Under the pieces are notes generated by a model. That model ran no database searches. It was given only the letters and a program-made list of their open reading frames with translations, and was not told the DNA's origin. This document shows, piece after piece, positions 1 to 9,444 of a DNA stretch of 64,000 bases. The DNA is from Acetobacterium wieringae. Lineage in GTDB: Bacteria; Bacillota; Clostridia; Eubacteriales; Eubacteriaceae. Positions within the stretch are counted from its first letter, which is position 1. Each line of letters opens with the position of its first letter. Location: contig NZ_LKEU01000027.1 in assembly GCF_001766835.1 (NCBI RefSeq), forward strand, positions 343,531-407,530, given 5' to 3'. A program made the position numbers and the translations under genes.

Positions 1-447
1 GTGTCAAAGCCGAGGCGATTTCGAATTTTTGCCACCGATCTTTCATCGGAAGCCTTAAGCGTCGCCAGAACGGGCCTTTATGATGGCGATGACATTGCAA
101 ATATTCGTATGAAACAGCTGAAAAATTATTTCGAAAAACAGGGCGATGCTTACGCCATTGGATCGGAACTAAAAGAAAAAATCGATTTTTCGGAGTATGA
201 TTTATTGGATTCCCATTCGAGCAATCCTCCAGATAGCATTTTTGGTGATTTTGACATCATATTTTGTTGTAATCTGCTTTTTTATTATAGCACCGATGTG
301 AGACGGTCAATAATCAGAAAACTAAAACGCTCTCTGGCCAAAGGCGGTTATTTGGTCACGGGCGAGGCTGAATCCATCTTTATGGCAAAAGATCAGGATT
401 TAAAGATGCTGTCTTCCAGTGTGCCTATTTTTCAGATCAGTCGGTAA
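1..447 (+). CDS. CheR-type protein glutamate methyltransferase, C-terminal part (5' end outside window)
   Basis: The product resembles the C-terminal SAM-binding domain of chemotaxis methyltransferases, which methylate receptor glutamates using S-adenosylmethionine. Visible signs are FATDLSSEAL (the acidic loop contacting SAM), the segment FDIIFCCNLLFYYS matching the family's NVLIYF signature, and LAKGGYLVTGEAESI near the end. CheR proteins usually have about 270 residues; only about 148 are here, so the gene is truncated by the window edge and the GTG at base 1 is probably not the true start. A hybrid kinase and a GGDEF/HD-GYP protein follow, so it may serve a non-chemotactic signalling complex. 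That role is inferred from the neighbours. Confidence 0.8.
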   Translation: MSKPRRFRIFATDLSSEALSVARTGLYDGDDIANIRMKQLKNYFEKQGDAYAIGSELKEKIDFSEYDLLDSHSSNPPDSIFGDFDIIFCCNLLFYYSTDVRRSIIRKLKRSLAKGGYLVTGEAESIFMAKDQDLKMLSSSVPIFQISR

Positions 448-560
448 TGGGATGAACAGAATATAATACCAAAATTCTTTTGCACAAAAGAAAGACTAAC
501 TACCATTGTGCGGTGTTGTCAAAATTGTTGCACCTCATAGTCATGGTTCCGGGAGAAAAG

Positions 561-3551
561 ATGAACATTAAAAATTTAAAAGTAAAGACTCAGCTTGCGA
601 TTGGTTTTGTGAGTATCATATTTTTTGTTATTTTATTGGGGATTTTGGTTTATATGCAAACCAATACCATTGTAAATCAGGCAGAAACCATGTATGACCA
701 CCCCTTTAAGGTTACCCGGGCAATTGATCGGCTGGATGCGGACATTTTGAGTATGCGGGTGGGCGTTAGAGATCTGCTCTTGGCCAATACCCAGGAAGAA
801 CGTAATAGCGCCATTGAAGTGATGCAGCAATATGATGCCGATATCCAGATCCAATTTGATATTTTGCGGGAGCTTTATCTAGGGCCTAAACAGGATGTGG
901 ATGCGGCCTATAATGCTTACATCAACTGGGAAACGGCCCGGGCCGATATCGTGGCAAATGCTCTGGCCGGAGACCTGGAAACCGCCCGAAAAAGTCTGCT
1001 GCCGGGTGAAAAGGTGGGAGTCTATCGGGAGACCTTAACTGAAAAAATGGCAGTGGTAGAAAATTTCGCCAGTAATAAAGCCGATGAACTCTATCAGGGC
1101 ACAACGGACTTATATAGCCGAATAAAACTGCAATTAGTCATGATTGTATTAATCATTATGGTGTTATCCGTATTGATAAGCGTTCTTTTACTTCGAAATA
1201 TTCAGGAACCGTTAAATGAGCTCACCCGAACAACGGATGAATTTCAAAACGGAAATCACAATGCCCGAAGTGTTTATGCTTACACGAATGAATTTGGGAT
1301 CCTATCGGCTTCTTTTAATACGCTGGCTGATGACATTCAAAAAAACCTGGAGCTGAATGAACGAACAGCCAATTTTATTAAAATTATGCTAGCTGAAGAA
1401 GATGCCCAAATTTTCTTTAGAAAGACCCTCAATACCCTGTCCCGCTATACCGATTCCCAGGTGGCGGCGGTTTATCTGAGAAACGCCGATACGAATCAAT
1501 TTGAGCATTTTGAATCAATCGGATTGGATGAAATAGGCCGGGCGGCGTTTGCCGGAGACACCCTGGAAGGAGAATTCGGAGCATCGCTTGCCAGTGGTCA
1601 TTACACCCATATCAAGGATATCCCGGAGGATTCTCGATTTGTCTTTTATACGGTCAGTGGGAAGTTTATGCCCCGGGAAATTATCACCATTCCGATTATT
1701 TTTGGCGGTGAGGTTATTGCTGTGGTGTCCCTGGCCGCCATCGGAAAATACAATCAAAAAGCCATTGATTTTATCGAAAAGACCATTAGCACCATGAGTG
1801 CCCGAATTGAAGGGATTTTAGCCTATCGTACCATCAAAGCCTTTTCCCAGAAGTTGGAACATCAGAATCGGGAGCTGGATGCGCAGAAGAATGAAATGGA
1901 AGAACAGTCGGTGGAACTCATTCATCAGAACATCGAGTTGGAAATGCAGAAAAAAGAACTCAATGAGGCGAACCAACTTAAAACGAACTTTTTATCCAAT
2001 ATGAGTCATGAATTGCGGACACCGCTTAACTCGGTCATTGCCCTATCCGGAATTTTAAACCGGCGCCTTAAAAATGAGATTCCCGAAGAAGAATACAGCT
2101 ATCTTGAAGTCATCGAACGGAATGGTAAAAATCTGTTGGCACTGATAAATGATATTCTGGACATTTCCCGGATCGAGGCGGGTCGTGAAGAGGTTGAAAT
2201 CACCACCTTTAATATTAACCAATTGATCGATGAGGTGGTGGAAATGCTGGCACCTCAGGCCCGTGAGAAAAATGTGATCTGTCGTAACGGATCGGGCAAC
2301 ACGGCCGTTTATATTAACAGTGACAGCGATAAGTGCCGTCATATTCTGGAAAACCTGGCTGGCAATGCGGTTAAATTCACCGAGCAGGGTCAGGTCGAGT
2401 TATTCATTGGTCAAGATGACGAAAACATAGAGATTCGGGTTACTGACACCGGCATCGGAATTGATGAAAACTATCTGCCCTATATTTTTGATGAGTTCAG
2501 ACAGGGAGATGGTAGTACTTCCCGTAAGTTTGGGGGCACCGGGCTGGGGTTGGCCATTGCACAAAAATATGCCCACCTGTTAGGGGGAACCGTTCGTGTG
2601 AAAAGCGTGGTCAATGAGGGATCTGAATTTATTTTGTCACTACCGATGAATTACGCACCGGATAAAAAGGTAGGAGAACCCGCCTATCAAGGACAACGGG
2701 GAAGCGGTCAATCAGCAACGAGTATATCAGCACCCCAATTGTCCGGAAAACCTTCAGCAGATCCCTCAAGCAAAACCCTGTTGATGGTTGAGGATAGCGA
2801 ACCGGCGGTGATTCAGATTAGAGATTTGCTGGCTGAAAGCGGCCATACGATTAAGGTAGCCCGGAATGCCCAAGAAGCGTTTGAAATCATGGAAGAAGTG
2901 ATTCCGGATGCCATGGTTCTGGATTTGATGATGCCGGGAATTGATGGATTTGAACTGCTTCAGACCCTCCGGGAAGCTGAAGCGACAGCGCATGTACCGG
3001 TGCTGATTCTGACTGCTAAGCATATTACCCAGGATGAGCTCAACTGTCTGACTAGAAATAACATTCATCAATTGATTCAAAAAGGTGATGTCAACCGGGA
3101 TGAACTCAAAAAAGCCATCGATTCCATGCTTTATCCGGTAACGCATAAAAAAGAGATTAAGCCCCGGAAACCCCGGACGGATCAGCGTAAGCCATTGGTG
3201 CTGGCGGTGGAAGATAACCCGGACAATATGATCACGGTGAAAGCTTTGCTAAGCGATCATTTTCGGGTGTTGGAAGCAGCCGATGGTCAGGAGAGTATTG
3301 AGATGGCCAAACAGTTTGTTCCCGATCTGATTTTGATGGATATTGCCCTACCGGGAATTGATGGGGTCCAGGCCTTTAAAGCGATTCGGGCCGTGCCGGG
3401 ATTGGAGAAGATCCCGATCATTGCGTTAACCGCCAGTGCCATGACCCAGGATCGGGAAGGAATTTTAGCCCAGGGCTTTGATGCCTTTATCCCAAAACCG
3501 ATCATTGAACGGGAGTTTTTAAAAGTAATACGGGAGGTACTCTATGGCTGA
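561..3551 (+). CDS. Hybrid sensor histidine kinase with two receiver domains
   Basis: A membrane-bound sensor kinase of about 996 residues. In order: TM1 about 12-34, an extracytoplasmic helical sensor, TM2 about 190-212, HAMP about 213-265, a GAF-like domain about 276-410, a Gln/Glu-rich coiled coil, and HisKA with SNMSHELRTP (phospho-acceptor H483). HATPase_c follows with N-box ENLAGNAVKFT, DTGIGID and GGTGLGLAI, then two receivers with phospho-acceptors D788 (LDLMMPGIDG) and D927 (MDIALPGIDG). I chose the ATG at 561 because GGGAGAAAAG lies just upstream and the first TM follows; the frame is open from 480. The stop overlaps the next gene by 8 bases, so signal probably passes to that c-di-GMP protein. 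The ligand is unknown. Confidence 0.92.
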   Translation: MNIKNLKVKTQLAIGFVSIIFFVILLGILVYMQTNTIVNQAETMYDHPFKVTRAIDRLDADILSMRVGVRDLLLANTQEERNSAIEVMQQYDADIQIQFDILRELYLGPKQDVDAAYNAYINWETARADIVANALAGDLETARKSLLPGEKVGVYRETLTEKMAVVENFASNKADELYQGTTDLYSRIKLQLVMIVLIIMVLSVLISVLLLRNIQEPLNELTRTTDEFQNGNHNARSVYAYTNEFGILSASFNTLADDIQKNLELNERTANFIKIMLAEEDAQIFFRKTLNTLSRYTDSQVAAVYLRNADTNQFEHFESIGLDEIGRAAFAGDTLEGEFGASLASGHYTHIKDIPEDSRFVFYTVSGKFMPREIITIPIIFGGEVIAVVSLAAIGKYNQKAIDFIEKTISTMSARIEGILAYRTIKAFSQKLEHQNRELDAQKNEMEEQSVELIHQNIELEMQKKELNEANQLKTNFLSNMSHELRTPLNSVIALSGILNRRLKNEIPEEEYSYLEVIERNGKNLLALINDILDISRIEAGREEVEITTFNINQLIDEVVEMLAPQAREKNVICRNGSGNTAVYINSDSDKCRHILENLAGNAVKFTEQGQVELFIGQDDENIEIRVTDTGIGIDENYLPYIFDEFRQGDGSTSRKFGGTGLGLAIAQKYAHLLGGTVRVKSVVNEGSEFILSLPMNYAPDKKVGEPAYQGQRGSGQSATSISAPQLSGKPSADPSSKTLLMVEDSEPAVIQIRDLLAESGHTIKVARNAQEAFEIMEEVIPDAMVLDLMMPGIDGFELLQTLREAEATAHVPVLILTAKHITQDELNCLTRNNIHQLIQKGDVNRDELKKAIDSMLYPVTHKKEIKPRKPRTDQRKPLVLAVEDNPDNMITVKALLSDHFRVLEAADGQESIEMAKQFVPDLILMDIALPGIDGVQAFKAIRAVPGLEKIPIIALTASAMTQDREGILAQGFDAFIPKPIIEREFLKVIREVLYG

Positions 3552-5460
3552 TAGACAATTGAAATTTTTAGCAATTGATGATAATCAGGATAATCTGATC
3601 ACCATGCGGGCACTGATCCGGGAAGCCTTTTCCGAAGCCAGGGTGCTGACAGCCACCACCGGAATCGAGGGGATTGCGATTGCCGGGGCAGAAGATCCCG
3701 ATGTCATTCTACTGGACATTGTGATGCCGGAAATGGATGGCTTTGAAGTATGTCAAAGACTTAAGAGCGATCCTCAGACAAAAGAAATTCCAGTTGTTTT
3801 TGTCACCGCCATTAAAGGGGATCGGGAGCATCGTATTCTGGCGCTTGAGTCTGGTGCGGAAGCATTTTTAGCCAAACCCATCGATGAATCAGAATTGACT
3901 GCCCAACTCCGGGCGATGGTCAAAATAAAAGCCGCCAACCGTCAAAAGCAGGACGAACAAGGCCGCTTGACCCAGATGGTGGAAGAAAAAACGGCGGCCC
4001 TGAAGGCCGCCCATATCAAGACCATGGAACTGCTTAACAGCCTTAAAATCAGTGAAGAAAGAAACCGCCGACTGATTACTCAGATGGAGCAGGGCCTGGC
4101 CGTACATGAGGTTCTGGTCGATCATAATGGGAAACCAGTAGATTGCAACTTTTTGTATGTTAACCCCAGCTTTGAACGGCTGACCGGATTAAAAAGTCAG
4201 GATATTCTGGGGAAAACCCTATCAGAAATCATGCCCGATTCAACGAATTTTCTGGTTGAAAAATATGCGCAACTAATCAAAACAGGCGCATCAATGCGCT
4301 ATGAAATGTATTTTGAGCAGTTTGCAAAATACTTTGAAGTGGTGGCTTATTCCCCAGAGCCCCAGCAGGTGGCGGTGATTATTTCCGACATTACCGAAAG
4401 AAAACAGACCGAAGAAAAGATCCGCTACTTAAGCAATCATGATTATCTCACCGGGGTTTACAATCGCCGCTATTATGAAGAAGCCCTGATTAACATTGAT
4501 CGGGATGAAAATCTGCCGCTGAGTCTGGTTATTTCTGATGTCAATGGTTTAAAGCTGGTTAATGAATCGTTTGGGCATGCCTTGGGTGATGAGTTGCTAA
4601 AAAAAGTGGCCGGGATCATCCAGGCAGAGTGCCGGAATCAGGACGTGGTGGCCCGGCTTAGTGGGGATGAATTCATTGTACTGCTACCCCAGACGGATGA
4701 GGATCAAACGGCAAAAATTGTCAAACGGATGAAAGTCGCAGCACTGGAACAATCCGTTGGAAACATTGATTTCTCGATTTCGTTTGGCTATGAAACCAAA
4801 ACCGAAAGTCACCAGACTATTCAGGAGGTGCTAAAGAACGCTGAAGATAACATGTATCGTCACAAACTCTATGAAAGTGCCAGCATTAAAAACAGAACCA
4901 TCGATTTGATTATGAATACGCTTTATGAAAAAAGCAGCCGTGAAATGCTGCATTCTCAGCGAGTCAGTGAAATCTGCGAAAAAATCGCAGCAAAAATGAA
5001 TTTTGATCAGGATGATATCAGTCAGGTAAAGGCCGCCGGATTAATTCATGACATTGGAAAAATGGGGATCGATGAAAAAATACTCAATAAACCTGGGGGA
5101 CTGAATCCGGACGAATGGAAAAAAATCCAACGACATCCTGAAATTGGCTATCGGATTTTAAGTTCATCCAGCGAATTTTCAGAGTTGGCCAGATACGTAC
5201 TGGAGCATCAGGAACGCTGGGATGGAAAAGGTTACCCGAAACAACTGATGGGGGAAGAAATCTCAATCCAGGCTCGGATTATCGGGGTGGCGGATGCCTT
5301 TGATGCGATGACCTGTGACCGGGCTTATCGTAAAGGGTTGAGTGTTCATGAGGCGGTGGCTGAAATAAAAAAATGTGCTGGCAGTCAGTTTGATCCGGAA
5401 GTCGCCAATGTCTTTATCGAAAAAGTTTTAAATGAGTATCCCGCCCAAGTGATTGATTAA
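3544..5460 (+). CDS. Response regulator with REC-PAS-GGDEF-HD-GYP architecture
   Basis: A cytoplasmic output protein of 638 residues that appears able both to make and to degrade cyclic di-GMP. The receiver (about 1-125) carries DVILLDIVMPEMDGF and the K of AKP. A coiled linker and PAS domain (about 175-290) precede a GGDEF domain (about 295-455) whose active-site loop reads LSGDEF, an accepted variant. The C-terminal HD-GYP domain (about 470-630) has HDIGKMG and HQERWDGKGYP, typical of c-di-GMP phosphodiesterases. It overlaps the kinase gene by 8 bases, suggesting translational coupling and a cognate pair. Which activity dominates cannot be told from sequence. Confidence 0.92.
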   Translation: MADRQLKFLAIDDNQDNLITMRALIREAFSEARVLTATTGIEGIAIAGAEDPDVILLDIVMPEMDGFEVCQRLKSDPQTKEIPVVFVTAIKGDREHRILALESGAEAFLAKPIDESELTAQLRAMVKIKAANRQKQDEQGRLTQMVEEKTAALKAAHIKTMELLNSLKISEERNRRLITQMEQGLAVHEVLVDHNGKPVDCNFLYVNPSFERLTGLKSQDILGKTLSEIMPDSTNFLVEKYAQLIKTGASMRYEMYFEQFAKYFEVVAYSPEPQQVAVIISDITERKQTEEKIRYLSNHDYLTGVYNRRYYEEALINIDRDENLPLSLVISDVNGLKLVNESFGHALGDELLKKVAGIIQAECRNQDVVARLSGDEFIVLLPQTDEDQTAKIVKRMKVAALEQSVGNIDFSISFGYETKTESHQTIQEVLKNAEDNMYRHKLYESASIKNRTIDLIMNTLYEKSSREMLHSQRVSEICEKIAAKMNFDQDDISQVKAAGLIHDIGKMGIDEKILNKPGGLNPDEWKKIQRHPEIGYRILSSSSEFSELARYVLEHQERWDGKGYPKQLMGEEISIQARIIGVADAFDAMTCDRAYRKGLSVHEAVAEIKKCAGSQFDPEVANVFIEKVLNEYPAQVID

Positions 5461-5464
5461 AAAA

Positions 5465-5553
5465 TACTCAATGGCGATTGTTGATACGATAAAACTCCAG
5501 GCAGGGTTTTAAGCAAGTGCGTCGATAACCTCCATTGAGTAGATCACTCAATG
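5465..5553 (+). other. Three-copy ACTCAATG inverted-repeat leader
   Basis: TACTCAATGG (5465-5474) is the exact complement of CCATTGAGTA (5532-5541). The core of that second arm also pairs with a third copy, ACTCAATG (5546-5553), across a 5-base loop. The two hairpins are mutually exclusive. The element sits 40 bases before the carbonic anhydrase gene. Its function is unknown; it could be an operator or an RNA switch. Confidence 0.45.
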
Positions 5554-5593
5554 AAATATATAAATCACGACTAAATTTGAAAAGAGGTTTGCT

Positions 5594-6169
5594 ATGTGTG
5601 AAAAAAAACAGGATGTCATTGAAGCGGTAATAAAGAAGTTACAACAGGGGAATCAGGTCTTTGTGACAGCGGAAAAAAACCCTGGTGATGTTTCTCCAAA
5701 GGTACGAAGCAAAAATGTGGAAGCGGGTCAGAAACCCGATGCGGTAGTTGTGACCTGTTCGGATTCCCGGGTGCCGCCGGAACATATTTTTTCGGCTGGA
5801 ATCGGTGAGTTGTTTGTGATTCGAACGGCTGGCAATGTGATTGGTGATTTTGAACTGGGCAGTATTGAATATGCCGTTGGTCATTTGGGGACATCCGTAG
5901 TGTTGGTGCTGGGGCATAATCACTGTGGGGCAGTGGCTGCCGCCATGCAGGGGCATGGTCACGGGTATATTACATCGATTGTGGAAGAAATACAACCAGC
6001 CATTGTAGGCGAGGAAAATGTTGCTACATGTGAAAACCTTAACATTGATAATAGCATTAAGAGAATTCTTCAAAGTGAGGCCATTAATGAACGAATCAAT
6101 GCGGGCGAGGTCAGGGTTTTGGGTGCAAAATACAATCTGGAATCGGGAGTCGTGGAGTTTTTCGGGTAA
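5594..6169 (+). CDS. Beta-class carbonic anhydrase
   Basis: Interconverts CO2 and bicarbonate in the cytoplasm. The 191-residue protein has the beta-class zinc site: C55 with the D57/R59 dyad in TCSDSRVPPEH, then H108 and C111 in LGHNHCGAV, plus VIRTAGNV. It has the normal length for the short bacterial beta class. The ribosome-binding site AAGAGG sits just upstream of the ATG. It appears monocistronic, with an inverted-repeat leader before it and a serpin gene about 60 bases after it. In an acetogen it may help supply CO2 or bicarbonate for the Wood-Ljungdahl pathway; that is inference. Confidence 0.95.
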   Translation: MCEKKQDVIEAVIKKLQQGNQVFVTAEKNPGDVSPKVRSKNVEAGQKPDAVVVTCSDSRVPPEHIFSAGIGELFVIRTAGNVIGDFELGSIEYAVGHLGTSVVLVLGHNHCGAVAAAMQGHGHGYITSIVEEIQPAIVGEENVATCENLNIDNSIKRILQSEAINERINAGEVRVLGAKYNLESGVVEFFG

Positions 6170-6229
6170 TCGCTTAAAGTAAAACGTAGTTATGGTGTGC
6201 CAGTGGGGTTAAAGAAAAAGGAGACCAAG

Positions 6230-7477
6230 ATGAAACGAAAACTGCTAATACTGATGGGCGTGTTTGGAATGGCGGCTCTGTTATTTATGGGCTCTGGTTG
6301 CAAAAAAAACGAGATATCAAAACCATCGACAGAGGTGTTGAATTCGTTTGACACATCCTTGGTTGAAAAGACCAATGACTTTGGATTCAATCTCTATAAA
6401 AAGCTGGCAACGGAAAAGAAAAACAGCATGATCTCACCTGTTGGCATCTCCCTGGCCATGGAAATGGCCTATAATGGCGCAACCGGAGAAACCCGGGAGG
6501 CGATGGCAAAAGCCTTAAATATTCAGGGCATTGATGGTGACCGTCTAAACGAAAACAATCAGGCCCTGTTGTATTTTTTAACCTCGACAGACCCCAAGCT
6601 GACCTTAAATATTGCCAATTCGATCTGGATGAGGGAAGACTTTAAATTTTCAGAAGCGTTTGTCAAAACCGTGAAGCAAGATTATCAGGCGGATGCCCAA
6701 AAATTGGATTTTGCTGATCCCAAGTCGGCCGATGTCATTAACAAATGGGTTAAAGATGAAACTCAGGGCAATATTGATCAGATTGTTACCCCGCCCATTG
6801 ACCCGGAAACGATCATGTTTTTGATAAATGCCGTCTATTTTAAAGGAGCCTGGAGCAGTCCTTTTGAAAAGGATCTTACCAGCGATCAGAGTTTTACTCT
6901 GGCTGATGGACAGAGCGTGACGGTGCCGACAATGTACCAGACCGGTTCCTTTGACTATTTAAAAACAGCCAGTTTTCAGGCCTTGCGGCTTCCCTATGGT
7001 GAAAATGAGCAGATGGCCATGGTGTTATTTTTACCCAACGAAGATTCCAGCCTGAGTGACTTCCAGCAGCAGCTCAATCAGGATAACTGGTCAAACTGGA
7101 TGAGTCTTTTTGAAAAAAAAGAGGGCAGCCTGATGCTGCCGAAGTTTACTTTGGAATATGAAAATTCATTGAACCAGGCCTTAACGGATCTGGGGATGGG
7201 AGTTGCTTTCCAACCGGGAAAAGCGGATTTTTCAGGAATGGCAGCAACCGACACCGCAGCTGATATTTATATCAGCGATGTTAAGCACAAGACCTTTGTT
7301 CAGGTAGATGAGGCCGGTACCGAAGCCGCCGCCGTGACCTCGGTGGAAATCAGCGTTACCAGCATGCCTGCCTATGATTTTGAACTTAAATTCGACCGAC
7401 CATTTTTCTATGTCATTCAGGACAGCAAAACCGGAGCCATTGTTTTTATGGGAACGGTGTTTGACCCAAGTAAATAA
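6230..7477 (+). CDS. Serpin family lipoprotein (serine protease inhibitor)
   Basis: A suicide protease inhibitor of about 415 residues, predicted to be anchored outside the membrane. The N-terminus is a lipoprotein signal ending GSGC. The rest shows the serpin fold: NSMISPVGISLAMEMAYNGA near the start, FLINAVYFKGAWSSPF in the middle, the hinge DEAGTEAAAVTS, and the C-terminal FDRPFFYVIQDSKTGAIVFMG. The Gly-Thr-Glu-Ala-Ala-Ala hinge is that of an inhibitory serpin. Counting from it as in alpha-1-antitrypsin puts P1-P1' at Thr-Ser. I chose ATG 6230, which has AAGGAGA upstream; the frame is open from 6197. The target protease is unknown. Confidence 0.93.
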   Translation: MKRKLLILMGVFGMAALLFMGSGCKKNEISKPSTEVLNSFDTSLVEKTNDFGFNLYKKLATEKKNSMISPVGISLAMEMAYNGATGETREAMAKALNIQGIDGDRLNENNQALLYFLTSTDPKLTLNIANSIWMREDFKFSEAFVKTVKQDYQADAQKLDFADPKSADVINKWVKDETQGNIDQIVTPPIDPETIMFLINAVYFKGAWSSPFEKDLTSDQSFTLADGQSVTVPTMYQTGSFDYLKTASFQALRLPYGENEQMAMVLFLPNEDSSLSDFQQQLNQDNWSNWMSLFEKKEGSLMLPKFTLEYENSLNQALTDLGMGVAFQPGKADFSGMAATDTAADIYISDVKHKTFVQVDEAGTEAAAVTSVEISVTSMPAYDFELKFDRPFFYVIQDSKTGAIVFMGTVFDPSK

Positions 7478-7486
7478 TAATTAATT

Positions 7487-7522
7487 CCGGTGTTATTATG
7501 ACTGATAGCACCGGTTTTTTTT
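7487..7522 (+). terminator. Rho-independent terminator after serpin gene
   Basis: CCGGTGTTAT (7487-7496) pairs with ATAGCACCGG (7505-7514), ten pairs with one G-U, followed by eight T. Confidence 0.88.
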
Positions 7523-7575
7523 CTTTGGTTTTATTTAAGATTCCGGTCTGTTTTCAGCATTATTCCATAAAAACA

Positions 7576-7604
7576 TTGTAATTTCGGGCATAAAAAAGTA
7601 AACT
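7576..7604 (+). promoter_or_regulatory. Putative sigma-A promoter for uppP
   Basis: TTGTAA (7576-7581), a 17-base spacer and TAAACT (7599-7604), about 100 bases before the uppP start. Confidence 0.5.
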
Positions 7605-7705
7605 AAATGATATGAGTTTATTTTTTGTTTCAAGGAGATGTGATCGCAATCGGATCGGTCTTCGAGACAAAGCGACTTAAAATTACAGGCAAGAGAGAGG
7701 AAAAA

Positions 7706-8536
7706 ATGGGGTTTGTAGAAATTTTAAAGGCAATCTTTCTGGGGATTGTGGAAGGTGTAACCGAGTGGCTGCCAATCAGCAGCACTGGGCATATGATATT
7801 AGTGGATGATTTTATAAAACTGAATATGTCCGACCCGTTCATTGAAATGTTTTTATACGTCGTTCAGTTGGGCGCCATTCTGGCAGTGGTTTATATCTAT
7901 TGGCATAAACTGGTGCCGTTTTCATTTAAAGATAAAAAAATAATGATCCGTAAAAACACGGTCATCCTCTGGTCAAAAATTGCGGTGGCTTGTATTCCGG
8001 GAATCCTGGCCTATTTGCTGCTGGATAGTCTCTTCGATACCTATTTTATGAATTCAATCGTTGTGGCAGCGATGCTGATTCTCTATGGGATTCTTTTTAT
8101 TGTGATTGAAAATTACAACAAAAAGCGTAAACCGGAGATTGTCAAGTTATCGGAACTCAGTTATAAACGGGCCCTGCAGATTGGTGCCTTTCAGGCTTTA
8201 TCGATTGTACCGGGGACATCTCGATCCGGGGTAACCATTCTGGGGGGGATGATTTTGGGGACATCCCGAACGGTGGCTGCCGAATTTACCTTTTTTATGG
8301 CCGTTCCAGTCATGTTCGGGATCAGTTTATTAAAACTGATTAAATTTGGTTTTGCCTTTACCCTTTGGGAAGTGGTAATATTATTAGTAGGAATGATCTC
8401 GGCCTTTATTACTTCCATATTGGCCATTAAATTTCTGATGACCTATATTAAAAAGCATGATTTTAAAATTTTCGGCTGGTACCGCATTGTACTGGGTGTC
8501 ATCGTGTTGTTCTATTTCTTTATCACCGGTAATTAG
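7706..8536 (+). CDS. uppP: Undecaprenyl-diphosphate phosphatase UppP (BacA family)
   Basis: Integral membrane enzyme that dephosphorylates undecaprenyl diphosphate to recycle the lipid carrier for peptidoglycan; it gives bacitracin tolerance in other bacteria. Both family signatures are present: the acidic EGVTEWLPISSTGH near the N-terminus and PGTSRSG in the second half. Several hydrophobic segments fill the 276 residues, the usual length. I chose ATG 7706 (GAGAGAGG upstream) over the frame opening at 7625, because homology starts at GFVEILKAIFLGIVEG. A ferredoxin-nitroreductase gene follows 40 bases later. Confidence 0.95.
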   Translation: MGFVEILKAIFLGIVEGVTEWLPISSTGHMILVDDFIKLNMSDPFIEMFLYVVQLGAILAVVYIYWHKLVPFSFKDKKIMIRKNTVILWSKIAVACIPGILAYLLLDSLFDTYFMNSIVVAAMLILYGILFIVIENYNKKRKPEIVKLSELSYKRALQIGAFQALSIVPGTSRSGVTILGGMILGTSRTVAAEFTFFMAVPVMFGISLLKLIKFGFAFTLWEVVILLVGMISAFITSILAIKFLMTYIKKHDFKIFGWYRIVLGVIVLFYFFITGN

Positions 8537-8576
8537 GATAATTTGAAATGGCATTTGATGTTGAAAGGAAGAAAAA

Positions 8577-9401
8577 ATGATTAAGATTGATCAGGAAAAA
8601 TGTATTGGTTGTGGCGCATGTGTTGAAGATTGCTTTACTCGGGATCTGGTGATTGAAGCGGACAAGGCCAAAGTCCTTAACAAAACCTGTATTAAATGCG
8701 GCCATTGTATCGCCATCTGTCCGGTAAATGCCGTCAGCATCAGCGACTACGACATGAGCGAAGTGAAGGAATATGAAGCCGCCAGCTTTGACATCGAACC
8801 GGAAAATCTGCTGAATTTCATTAAATTTAGGCGGTCGGTCCGACAGTTTAAAGACCAGCCCATCGAAAAAGAAAAACTGGAGACGATTATTGAGGCTGGC
8901 CGATTTACCCCAACTGGCGGAAACCGTCAGCCGGTGTCTTTTGTGGTGGTTCAGGATCAACTTTCAGAGTTGACCGGACTGGCCCTGGAAAGCCTTAACA
9001 ATCTGGGAAAAGTGCTGCTGGCCGATAGGGAAAAGACCCCACCGCTGATTGCCTATTATGCGGAGCGGTGGCTGCAGATGTATGAAGGCTATCTGGCAAA
9101 TCCGCAAAAAACCACCGATTTGTTTTTTAATGCCCAAGCCGTTGTGATTATCGTCTCGGAATCACCCATTGATGGTGGCCTGGCTGCATCGTCGATGGAA
9201 CTGATGACCCATGCCCAAGGACTGGGAATGTTCTACAGTGGCTTTTTTGTCCGGGCTGCGGCCAACAGCGAAAAAATAAGACGTTTTCTGGGGATTGAAG
9301 AGACCAACAAACAAGTGATTGCCTGTCAGGTGATGGGCTATCCCAAGGTCTCTTATCAGCGCACCGTGCCCCGAAAGAAGCCGGTAGTATCCTGGCGATA
9401 A
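8577..9401 (+). CDS. Nitroreductase family protein with N-terminal 2x[4Fe-4S] ferredoxin domain
   Basis: A 274-residue flavoprotein fusion. Residues 1-60 hold two cluster motifs, CIGCGACVEDC and CIKCGHCIAICP. From about residue 80 the nitroreductase (FMN) domain begins with RRSVRQFKDQPIEKEKL and GRFTPTGGNRQP. The cysteines closing each motif indicate electrons pass from ferredoxin-type clusters to FMN. Such fusions are common in anaerobes and usually have unknown substrates. An AAGGAAG site precedes the ATG. The fetAB pair follows by 43 bases and may be co-transcribed. Confidence 0.9.
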   Translation: MIKIDQEKCIGCGACVEDCFTRDLVIEADKAKVLNKTCIKCGHCIAICPVNAVSISDYDMSEVKEYEAASFDIEPENLLNFIKFRRSVRQFKDQPIEKEKLETIIEAGRFTPTGGNRQPVSFVVVQDQLSELTGLALESLNNLGKVLLADREKTPPLIAYYAERWLQMYEGYLANPQKTTDLFFNAQAVVIIVSESPIDGGLAASSMELMTHAQGLGMFYSGFFVRAAANSEKIRRFLGIEETNKQVIACQVMGYPKVSYQRTVPRKKPVVSWR

Positions 9402-9444
9402 GGCGATCAGCCGGAGTGTAACAGCGTTTAAAATGAGGTAAAAG

